Assembly (NCBI GenBank): GCA_021324775.1
Contig: JAJPIM010000031.1
Coordinates: 1-43,032, forward strand
Reading direction: 5' to 3'
Source of the DNA: Gemmatimonadota bacterium
GTDB taxonomy: Bacteria; Gemmatimonadota; Gemmatimonadetes; Gemmatimonadales; Gemmatimonadaceae
DNA: 43,032 nt
The stretch's first letter is position 1. Each line of letters starts with the position of its first letter. The notes below the pieces were generated by a model. It ran no database searches and had not been told where the DNA came from. It worked only from the letters and a program-made list of their open reading frames with translations. The position numbers and the translations under genes were made by a program. This document shows, piece by piece, positions 1 to 7,296 of this stretch.

Positions 1-878
1 CGGTTGACGAAGTTGTCGAAATCGCTCGGCGGCGCACCGAGGACGTTCATGATCTGGTTGATCGGGAGCGTGCTGAGCGCGGAGTCGACTTGCGTCTGGT
101 TGACGCTGATCTCGGGCATCATGTTCCATTGCTTGTGGATGCGGATCATGTCCGAGCGCGTGTAGGTGGCAGGGAAGACGGGCCGAGCCGGGTTGCCGGC
201 GGAGATGTCGTCGTACCACCCGACCCACCCGGCGAGATGCACTGCGCCGCCACGGTAGAAGTTCCCCATTTCGTTGTAGGGACCGACCTTGCCGATCCCG
301 GCCCCAGACCCCATCGGCACAACCGCCGCCAGGCCCGGGATGTGTGCCGCGTTGAGCCGGTGTTGTTCCTCCGCGCTCGACGAACAGCCAATCGCCCCCA
401 CCTTGCCGTTGGACCACGGCTGCTTCGTGATCCAGTTGATGGTATCGAAGCCATCCTCCGCCGTCCGCACCAGGAACGTGTAGGTGCCCTCGGAGAAGAA
501 CCGGCCGCGCTCATACTCCCAGACGACCGCGTAGCCGTGCTTGAGGAAGCTGGCGACAAATGGCCCGAACAGGTCCCCCATATGGTGCGCTTCGATGAGA
601 TAGGGGATCCGGATCATCACGGTCGGCAGGTTTTGCCGCGGTTCCCCTTTTGGGAAGAGGATGAGATGGTACAGCCGGACGCTATCGCGCATGGGAACCA
701 TCACCATGTCTTCGATGTCCGCGTGGCTGTCGATGTACGCCTGGGCCTCGTCGGCCGCTGACACCTGGGCTGGCGCGCGAGCAGGCAAGGCAATCGATCC
801 GGCGAGCACGCATCCGATCGCGCCGATCCGGAGAATCCGAGCGAGCCGCGATTCGCAGTGGGGCTGAAGCACGCGCAT
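1..878 (-). CDS. CocE/NonD (peptidase S15-like) hydrolase, C-terminus outside window
   Basis: The reading frame is open from an ATG at 878 to the left edge, about 292 codons, and continues outside the window. It begins with a basic stretch and a hydrophobic segment (IGAIGCVLAGSIALPA) ending near APAQ, which looks like a Sec signal peptide, so the product is probably periplasmic or secreted. The mature part has features of the CocE/NonD X-Pro dipeptidyl-peptidase S15 fold: VMVPMRDSVRL near the start, then GYAVVWEYERGRFFSEG, then the nucleophile-elbow region IGCSSSAEEQ, then a strand running into VVPMGSGAG. The family hydrolyses acyl esters or dipeptides; the substrate here cannot be read. The GAGG immediately before the ATG is too close to be an ideal ribosome binding site, so the exact start is uncertain. 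It is divergent from the phosphatase-like gene at 1106. Confidence 0.8.
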   Translation of the reverse strand, partial: MRVLQPHCESRLARILRIGAIGCVLAGSIALPARAPAQVSAADEAQAYIDSHADIEDMVMVPMRDSVRLYHLILFPKGEPRQNLPTVMIRIPYLIEAHHMGDLFGPFVASFLKHGYAVVWEYERGRFFSEGTYTFLVRTAEDGFDTINWITKQPWSNGKVGAIGCSSSAEEQHRLNAAHIPGLAAVVPMGSGAGIGKVGPYNEMGNFYRGGAVHLAGWVGWYDDISAGNPARPVFPATYTRSDMIRIHKQWNMMPEISVNQTQVDSALSTLPINQIMNVLGAPPSDFDNFVN

Positions 879-1105
879 CCTCTGGGAGAATTGGTCGGGG
901 GCGAACTTGCGACCGAGAGGGCGTTGAGTCAAGAATCGACACCACTGTCCCGCAAACCGGGACTGACGGCGCTGGCCGTCTCGGCGCGATTCCGGTCCAC
1001 ACCTGCGGCGGTATACGGACTCGTTACGGTCAGGTCCGACTCGGCCCGCTAGCTTTTCGGTTCGGTATCCGGACGACGAACACAGCGGGCGAGAGGGGGC
1101 ACGCG

Positions 1106-2260
1106 ATGAGATCGTGCACGGCGCGGGTTCGCGGCACCGGGCTGGTCGTGGGAATCGTTTGCGGGTTGGTTGCGACAGCGTTGCTCGCGGCGCGCGCTGA
1201 GGCGCAGACACCCCCGTCCCATTCGTTCAAGTCCCGGAACGTCTTCCTCATCGTGTCCGATGGACTCCGCTGGCAGGAGGTGTTCACCGGCGCCGATTCG
1301 CTTCTCATGAACGAGGAGCACGGCGGCATCTGGGAGAGCCCCGATACCCTCCGCCGCGCGTTCTGGAGAGCGACGCCGGCCGAGCGTCGCGCGGCGCTCT
1401 TTCCGTTTCTGTGGGGGACGGTGGCCAAGACTGGGCAGCTCATCGGAAATCAGAACGCGGGCAGCGTCGCCCATGTCGCCAACGGTCTGGCCTTCTCGTA
1501 CCCGGGTTACAACGAGATGCTGACCGGGTCGCCCGACCCGCGCATCAACGCCAACGACTTCGGTCCCAATCCGAACGTGACCGTCTTCGAGTGGCTGAAC
1601 GCGAAGCCTGATCTGCACGGCCAGGTGGCGGTGTACGGCACGTGGAGCACGTTCAAGGACATCTTCAACGAAGGGCGGAGCCACCTCCCGATGCTCGTAG
1701 GCTGGGACCCCCCGTATGGCCGCGGTTCGCTGACGCCGCGCCAGCGTCTGCTCAACGAACTCTACGCCTCGACGATTCGTTTCGACGACGAGACGAACTA
1801 CGACGAATTCATGCAGATCCCGCTGCTCGAGCGCCTGCAAGGCACGCATCCGCGGGTCGTGTTCGTCGGCTACGGCGAAACCGACAACTGGGCGCACGCC
1901 GGACGCTACGACCTCGTGCTCCGCAGCGCTCACGCGTTCGACCAGTACGTGGAGCAGCTCTGGAACACCGTGCAGTCCGTGCCGAGCTACAAGGGGCGCA
2001 CCACGTTCATCATCACGTGCGACCACGGGCGCGGCAGTGGCCTCGTGGACTGGAAGGAGCACGGCGTGGACCAGAAGGGGTCGGACAACATCTGGATCGC
2101 CGTTATCGGACCGGATACGCCGCCGATGGGTGAGCGCACCAACATCACCCCAGTGAGCCAGGCGCAGATCGCGGCCACGATGGCCGCGCTCCTGGGCAAG
2201 GATTACCCTCGCGAGGTTCCGTCGGCCGCGCCACCGATTGCCGAGGTCCTGCCGCCCTAG
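1106..2260 (+). CDS. Secreted alkaline-phosphatase-superfamily protein
   Basis: A 384-residue protein with an N-terminal signal peptide (hydrophobic residues about 11-30, cleavage near AEAQ). The metal-ligand pattern of the alkaline phosphatase/phosphodiesterase superfamily is visible: VSDGLRW with Asp52, then D260-x3-H264 (TDNWAH), then D306-H307 (TCDHGRG), then H319 in KEHG. The nucleophile region is probably FSYPGYNEM (130-138), where the exact nucleophilic residue is unclear. Members hydrolyse phosphate, phosphodiester or sulfate esters, or transfer phospho groups; the substrate is not inferable. A GAGAGGGGG stretch precedes the ATG at a good distance. It is exported and divergent from another exported hydrolase, which suggests an envelope or scavenging role. 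Confidence 0.8.
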   Translation: MRSCTARVRGTGLVVGIVCGLVATALLAARAEAQTPPSHSFKSRNVFLIVSDGLRWQEVFTGADSLLMNEEHGGIWESPDTLRRAFWRATPAERRAALFPFLWGTVAKTGQLIGNQNAGSVAHVANGLAFSYPGYNEMLTGSPDPRINANDFGPNPNVTVFEWLNAKPDLHGQVAVYGTWSTFKDIFNEGRSHLPMLVGWDPPYGRGSLTPRQRLLNELYASTIRFDDETNYDEFMQIPLLERLQGTHPRVVFVGYGETDNWAHAGRYDLVLRSAHAFDQYVEQLWNTVQSVPSYKGRTTFIITCDHGRGSGLVDWKEHGVDQKGSDNIWIAVIGPDTPPMGERTNITPVSQAQIAATMAALLGKDYPREVPSAAPPIAEVLPP

Positions 2261-2280
2261 CCAGCGTAGTAGCTGCGGAC

Positions 2281-2299
2281 GCCGGGCTGGAATCCCGGC
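2281..2299 (+). terminator. GC hairpin after the phosphatase-like gene
   Basis: GCCGGG (2281-2286) pairs with CCCGGC (2294-2299) around a 7-nt loop, 20 nt past the stop at 2260. No T-tract follows, so it is a weak candidate for an intrinsic terminator. Confidence 0.25.
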
Positions 2300-2370
2300 C
2301 CGGATTATCCCCGAGGCGCCGCCTGGGCTGTACCTTTCTGCCTGGACACTCCCAGCGGCCGCTCACTGTC

Positions 2371-5184
2371 ATGAATCCCGACTCGCGCGACCAACTGCAA
2401 GCCTCGCTCGGCGCGTCGTACGTCCTGGGGCGAGGGCTGGGCCGCGGGGGCATGGCGACGGTTTACCTCGCGCAGGATACCAAGCACCACCGCCCGGTCG
2501 CGCTCAAGGTGCTGCACCCGGAGCTTGCGGCGTCGCTGGGGCCGGAGCGCTTCCGGCGGGAGATCGAACTCGCAGCCCGGCTGCAGCACCCGCACATCCT
2601 CTCGGTCTACGATTCCGGCGAGGCGGCCAGTGGCCAGTTGTGGTTCACGATGCCGTATGTCGAAGGGGAGAGCCTGCGCGCGCGCCTCCAGCGGGAACAC
2701 CAGTTGCCGATCGCCGACGCTGTGCGCATCGCGCATGAAGTGGCAGATGCGCTGGTCTATGCCCACGCGCATGGAGTGATTCATCGCGACGTCAAGCCGG
2801 AGAATATCCTGCTCTCGGGCGATCACGCGTTGCTGGCGGACTTCGGGCTCGCACGGCCTCTGATGGATGGGGCCAGCGGCCCGGGTGGCGTCACGCTGAC
2901 CGGATCCGGACTCGCGTTGGGCACGGCAGGCTATATGAGTCCGGAACAGGCGAGTGGCGAGCGGACCGTTGATGCGCGGACGGATATCTACGCGCTCGGT
3001 GTCGTGCTCTACGAGATGCTGGCGGGAGAGCCACCCTTCACCGGGCCGTCGGCGCAGGCGATGATCGCCAAGATGATGCGCGGCGTGGTGCCGGCAGTGG
3101 AGGAACAACGTCCCTCGGTGTCGCCGGCTCTCGCGTCGGTTGTGCGGACTGCGCTCGCTCCCGCGCCGGCCGACCGGTACGCGACTGCTGCCGCTTTTCG
3201 TAAAGCCCTTGACGTGGCGGAACTCGCGAGCGCTGCCGCGCCGACGGCCACCGGACCTGCGACCCGATCGAGGCCTCGCGTCCCTGTCGGTCTGGCCCTG
3301 CTCGGACTGGGGATCTGCATCGGTGCTGGATTCCTATTCGCGTGGCGCTCCAGCTGGCGGGGATCCGTCACTGGCCGCGCAGTTCGCGTCGCCGTGCTGC
3401 CGTTCGACAACCTCGGCGATTCCGCGGATGCCTATTTCGCCGACGGGATCACGGACGCTTTGCGGGGCAAGCTGGCCGCGCTGCCCGGGATAGAGGTGAT
3501 CGGAGCCACCAGTTCGGCGCATTACCACCACAGCTCCAAGAGTGCGCAGGAGATCGGACATGAGCTAGGTGCCCGCTATCTGCTTATCGGCAAGGTGCGG
3601 TGGGCCAAGGTGCCGGGTCACGAGAGCCGAGTGGAGGTGAGTCCCGAGCTGGTGGACGCGCAGTCGTCGGCGACGCGTTGGGGGGCGCCATTCGATGCCG
3701 CGCTCACGGACGTGTTCCGGGTGCAGGCGGATGTCGCGAGCCAGGTGGCGCAGGCACTCGGCCTCGCGCTGAGCACGGGAGCCCACGATTCGTTGCGCGC
3801 GCGCCCCACGCAGAACGAGGCCGCCTACAACGCGTACCTGCAGGGAACATCGGCGATGCGCGGCGATGTGGACGAAGCGCTTCCGGGCGCGGTTTCGCCG
3901 ACGCGGCAACATGCAATCGTCGCGCTTAACCAGGCCACGAGGCTCGATTCGGCGTTTGCCGATGCGTGGGCGGCATTGGCCGTTGCGGAGTCCCTGCAGT
4001 ACGCCGAAGGGGCAGGTTTCAGCCAGCCTGACTCGGCGCTCGGCGTGTCCGCTAAAGCGGACGCCGACCGCGCGATTGCCCTGGCACCACGCTCGGCTGA
4101 CGCGCACCGCGCCGAGTCCGCCTATCACCGCTACGTTCTCAACGATTTCGCCGGAGCGATGACGGAAGATTCGCTTGCGCTTCGGGTCAGGCCCAACGAT
4201 GTCGAGACCCTGAGCGACCTGGGCGCATCATACGCTGGCCTGGGTCACGCCGACGCGGCGGTCCCGCTGCTACAGCGCGCGCAGATGCTCGATCCACGCT
4301 CTACCCACGCCGCTCATGAGCTCTCCTTCACGCTTCGGCTGGCCGGCCGTGCCGACGATGCGGCAGCAGCGGCCGAACGCGGACTCGCGATAGACCCCAT
4401 CAACCTTGGCCTGCTGAACGACCTCGGGTCGGCTTGGCAAATTGTGGGTGACACAGCGCGCTCCCGCGCCGCCCTGATGCGCGTCCGCGCGATCGATCCC
4501 ACCAACGTCGCGGTGATTCTGCGTTTGGTGGTTTCGCATCTCAACGTGGGAGACCTGGATGGTGCACGCAACGTGGCGAACGCCACGTACCCGGAGATAC
4601 TGCCCGACGTACAGACCGTACAACTGTCCGAATTTGATGTGCCCTGGGTACTCGATGACGCCAGGCAGCGGCGTCTATTCAATATCCCAGTGGCGATATT
4701 CGCACCTGACCAGAAGCCGGCGTCTTTCCGCGATCGATTCCTTGCGCTCGCACACACCGCGTGGCTCCGAGGCAACACTCGAGGAGCGCGCGCGTACGGC
4801 GACAGCGCCATCGGCCCGGCGAGCGCCGTTCTCCGGGCCAACCCCGGCAATGCGGACGCGCACGAATTGCTCGCGGTCGCCGAAGCGTATGCCGGCGCCC
4901 GGCAAACGGCGTTGCGGGACGCGCATGCGGGAACAGCTTTGGCACCGCTGCGACCCGGCCTGGATGCGGCTGCCTACGACCAAGTCCAACTGGCCCGGGT
5001 CTTCACGATCCTTGGCGACGCGGATAGCGCTGCCGCGGCGCTCGAGCCGGTGCCGGCAGCAGCCCCCTTGTTCTGGTCACGGGCGTGGCTACGCATCGAC
5101 CCAACCTGGGCACCGCTCCGAACCAACTCCCGGTTCCAGCGGCTCATCGCGGATTCGGCGAGCGCCAAGCGGCCGGTGGCGTGA
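2371..5184 (+). CDS. Receptor Ser/Thr protein kinase with TolB-like and TPR domains
   Basis: A 937-residue membrane kinase. The kinase domain is about residues 18-285: glycine loop GLGRGG (22-27), catalytic Lys46 in ALKVL, HRDVKPENIL with HRD at 138-140, DFG at 157-159, and activation segment ending GYMSPEQ (187-193). A single transmembrane segment lies at about 304-325. The outer part starts with a TolB-N/FlgO-like domain (about 338-465; AVLPFDNLGDSADAYFADG is the signature) and continues with TPR-like helical repeats to the end. All core catalytic residues are present, so it should be active. This kinase-TolB-TPR layout is common in Gemmatimonadota and Acidobacteriota and is thought to link an extracytoplasmic signal to phosphorylation; ligand and targets are unknown. 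No strong Shine-Dalgarno precedes the ATG. Confidence 0.9.
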   Translation: MNPDSRDQLQASLGASYVLGRGLGRGGMATVYLAQDTKHHRPVALKVLHPELAASLGPERFRREIELAARLQHPHILSVYDSGEAASGQLWFTMPYVEGESLRARLQREHQLPIADAVRIAHEVADALVYAHAHGVIHRDVKPENILLSGDHALLADFGLARPLMDGASGPGGVTLTGSGLALGTAGYMSPEQASGERTVDARTDIYALGVVLYEMLAGEPPFTGPSAQAMIAKMMRGVVPAVEEQRPSVSPALASVVRTALAPAPADRYATAAAFRKALDVAELASAAAPTATGPATRSRPRVPVGLALLGLGICIGAGFLFAWRSSWRGSVTGRAVRVAVLPFDNLGDSADAYFADGITDALRGKLAALPGIEVIGATSSAHYHHSSKSAQEIGHELGARYLLIGKVRWAKVPGHESRVEVSPELVDAQSSATRWGAPFDAALTDVFRVQADVASQVAQALGLALSTGAHDSLRARPTQNEAAYNAYLQGTSAMRGDVDEALPGAVSPTRQHAIVALNQATRLDSAFADAWAALAVAESLQYAEGAGFSQPDSALGVSAKADADRAIALAPRSADAHRAESAYHRYVLNDFAGAMTEDSLALRVRPNDVETLSDLGASYAGLGHADAAVPLLQRAQMLDPRSTHAAHELSFTLRLAGRADDAAAAAERGLAIDPINLGLLNDLGSAWQIVGDTARSRAALMRVRAIDPTNVAVILRLVVSHLNVGDLDGARNVANATYPEILPDVQTVQLSEFDVPWVLDDARQRRLFNIPVAIFAPDQKPASFRDRFLALAHTAWLRGNTRGARAYGDSAIGPASAVLRANPGNADAHELLAVAEAYAGARQTALRDAHAGTALAPLRPGLDAAAYDQVQLARVFTILGDADSAAAALEPVPAAAPLFWSRAWLRIDPTWAPLRTNSRFQRLIADSASAKRPVA

Positions 5185-5260
5185 GGGAGCAAGCCATCTA
5201 AGGGCCTCGCCCACGTTCCAGAGCACATCAGACATACGACCCGCCATGCCTCGCCCTTGC

Positions 5261-5278
5261 CTTGAAGTGCACTTCAAG
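5261..5278. promoter_or_regulatory. 18-bp perfect palindrome upstream of the DinB-like gene
   Basis: CTTGAAGTGCACTTCAAG is identical to its reverse complement over all 18 positions. It ends 55 nt before the ATG at 5334. A TTGCCT-like box overlaps its left end and a TACCGT-like box follows, about 18 nt apart, an arrangement reminiscent of MerR-family operators lying between the -35 and -10 boxes. The regulator is not identified. Confidence 0.5.
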
Positions 5279-5333
5279 ATGTACCGTCGAGAAACTTACG
5301 GCTCGGACACCTTGCAAGACGTGGAGGCTGGTG

Positions 5334-5720
5334 ATGAAATCGCTCCACATTCTCTTGGCGTTTCCGCTCCTACTGGTGAGCCGCGGTGCGACGCGCGCAC
5401 AGGACGCCATACTGGTGGGGACGACGGCGCCCGCACCGCCCGAGCACCGCGCGGCACCGATTCGTACAGTGAGCCAAGCGCTCGACTTCTGGAGGACCAT
5501 CGCTGAACGCGAGGTAATCGCCGCTGGCGATGCAATGCCGGAGGACAGGTATTCCTTGGCGCCAGCCGCTGGCGGGTTTACCGGCGTCCGCCGCTTCGGC
5601 CATCAACTCAAGCAATTGCGAGTAGGCCAGGGGCCGGCTCCCTCCAGCGACGAATCCAATAGGGTGTGCCCAGGGAACCCACTGTCCGGACGTGGTCACG
5701 CGGCCGGCGGCCAGCGTTAA
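5334..5720 (+). pseudogene. DinB-like protein, 3' end lost
   Basis: The chosen ATG at 5334 has a good GGAGG at 5323-5327. The product starts with a signal peptide (KSLHILLAFPLLLVSRGATRAQ). Residues following it, including a Trp-containing helix, AAGDAMPEDRYS and GGFTGVRRFGHQLKQL, match the first helices of secreted DinB/DUF664-type four-helix proteins. After HQLKQL the similarity stops abruptly, and the last 35 or so residues are Gly/Pro/Arg-rich and unlike the family. DinB proteins normally run about 150-180 residues, so roughly the last two helices are missing. I found no continuation in another frame before the convergent anti-sigma gene 6 nt away, so deletion seems likelier than a simple frameshift. 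It could still be a short functional variant. Confidence 0.55.
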
Positions 5721-5726
5721 CCGCGA

Positions 5727-6608
5727 TCAGAATGCCGCGGCACCCGTAATGGAGAGGGGAATCGCATACGAGCCGCCCGGCTGTTTGACGCCGGTCGTCA
5801 CGATGGCCCCGCCGCGCCGAGCAAAGACGACGTGCCCGGCTACGCGGATGGACACCACGGGTAACTGCAGCGCGGGCGGCAACGACACGTCGTAGTCGAG
5901 ATTCGGCGCCGCACGATTGTCGATGGCGATCGTGTCCTGCGACACGAGGTACGTCGCGCCATCACCGCTGGCCAGGACGGATACCCGTGGGCCCCGTTCA
6001 TCAACCTTGGCAGCGGTAGTCAGCTGGATCACGCCGTCCCTTTGCGGCTGGCGAATCGTCACGACCACGGGCCCTCGCGCGATGATCGCAACCCCCCGGG
6101 GCGTTGTCGCCGTGCGGGGCACAGTCCTCGGTGGTGCGGGCCCGGCCGCGACCGAGGCGTCAGTGCGATCATGCAGCGAGATCCAGGCTGTAATCAGATG
6201 CCGCACCGGCGATCGCGGCACGCCCGCCACGGCCGCCGCCGCCGTGGCAAACAGAAGAATGGCGACCCACCGGACCGCGGGTTTCCGTACGACGTGCGCG
6301 GCCACGGCTGCTGCCCACTGATTGGGCGCGTTGCGCACGCGGATCAATCCCTTCATGAATTGCGGCGTGCGGCGCGGCATGATGTCCGGCGCGGCCGCGC
6401 GCTCCGCGATGGCGGAGAATTCCAGGACCGGGAGCGGATGATCGAGTGCCGAGAGCAGCTCGGCGACCTCGCGATCGGCGGTGCGCGCGTCCTGGATTGC
6501 GTGGCTGCACTCCGCGCAGGACGCCGCGTGCGCAAGCGCCGCTGTGCCGGCTGCGCCTCCGCCTGCAGGGTCGAGCACCGCTCCCAGTGCCGCATCACTC
6601 AGATGCAT
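5727..6608 (-). CDS. Anti-sigma factor (single-pass, zf-HC2-like)
   Basis: The start is placed at ATG 6608 (MHLSDAALG), where a GAGGG precedes it and the frame overlaps the sigma factor by 14 nt; the longer open frame upstream only shadows the sigma gene. The N-terminal region contains AHAASCAECSHAI, a His-x3-Cys-x2-Cys zinc-finger type anti-sigma domain (zf-HC2/ZAS). One transmembrane segment (WVAILLFATAAAAVAGV) lies at about residues 116-132. The C-terminal half is extracytoplasmic and beta-rich, with no recognisable enzyme motif. The expected role is to hold the neighbouring ECF sigma factor at the membrane until an envelope signal releases it. The overlap implies translational coupling and matched stoichiometry. 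Confidence 0.8.
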   Translation of the reverse strand: MHLSDAALGAVLDPAGGGAAGTAALAHAASCAECSHAIQDARTADREVAELLSALDHPLPVLEFSAIAERAAAPDIMPRRTPQFMKGLIRVRNAPNQWAAAVAAHVVRKPAVRWVAILLFATAAAAVAGVPRSPVRHLITAWISLHDRTDASVAAGPAPPRTVPRTATTPRGVAIIARGPVVVTIRQPQRDGVIQLTTAAKVDERGPRVSVLASGDGATYLVSQDTIAIDNRAAPNLDYDVSLPPALQLPVVSIRVAGHVVFARRGGAIVTTGVKQPGGSYAIPLSITGAAAF

Positions 6609-7233
6609 GGTGCCCTCGACGCTGTGCGGCCCTGGCATCCTGATCGACGGCATCGGGCAGCGACCTGCGAAATGCGCGCGTAGCCCGGATGAGCATCGTG
6701 CCGACACTGCGCTCTGACACGCCGACCGCACGCGCGAGGTCGCGGTAGCTGTACCCTTCATGGCGCAGGACCACGAGTTGCCGGTCGCGGTGAGACAGCG
6801 CGTTGAGCGCGGCCCGGACACGCGCCCGGGCTTCACCCGCCAGGACGGCGGCGTCCGTGTCGGCCGAATCGGTCGCGAGGGCCGGGTCCGCGACCCACTG
6901 TGCGATCAGCTCGCCGCGCCGGCGGCGGACCCGCCGATCATCGCGAAACAGATTCGTGGCGACCGTCGTGAGCCACGCGTGCGAGTCGTCCGGCATTGTA
7001 CCGCGGCGATACAGGCGCACGAACGTCTCCTGGGCGAGATCCATAGCCAGGTCGGGGTCACCCGTCAGTCGGTCCAGGTACCGAAACAAGGACTTATACC
7101 GGGCGTGAAAGAGCGCCGCGACGGCATCAACGAAGCCGGCCTCGTCCGGGGGTCCCTCCATCAGGCCGTCGCGTACACATGCATTGAGCGCGCGACGAGC
7201 GGCGTTGTGACATCGCCATCGCGCCACGGACAC
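6595..7233 (-). CDS. ECF-family RNA polymerase sigma factor
   Basis: A 212-residue sigma-70 family protein lacking regions 1 and 3. Region 2 is visible as LFHARYKSLFRYLDRLTGD followed by DLAQETFVRLY, the core-binding and -10-recognition part. Region 4 is visible as ALNALSHRDRQLVVLRHEGYSYRDLARAVGVSERS in pieces, the -35-recognition helix-turn-helix. It lies 63 nt after a TonB-dependent receptor and overlaps the anti-sigma gene, so receptor, sigma and anti-sigma form one minus-strand unit. The start could be GTG 7233 as given or ATG 7161 (MEGPPDEAG); the latter removes 24 poorly conserved-looking residues. Confidence 0.9.
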   Translation of the reverse strand: MSVARWRCHNAARRALNACVRDGLMEGPPDEAGFVDAVAALFHARYKSLFRYLDRLTGDPDLAMDLAQETFVRLYRRGTMPDDSHAWLTTVATNLFRDDRRVRRRRGELIAQWVADPALATDSADTDAAVLAGEARARVRAALNALSHRDRQLVVLRHEGYSYRDLARAVGVSERSVGTMLIRATRAFRRSLPDAVDQDARAAQRRGHHASE

Positions 7234-7296
7234 GAGCTGCCCGGCGATTCGCTGCCGGCGCGGCGGACCGTCATGCCCAGTGGCGACGGGCGCCCG

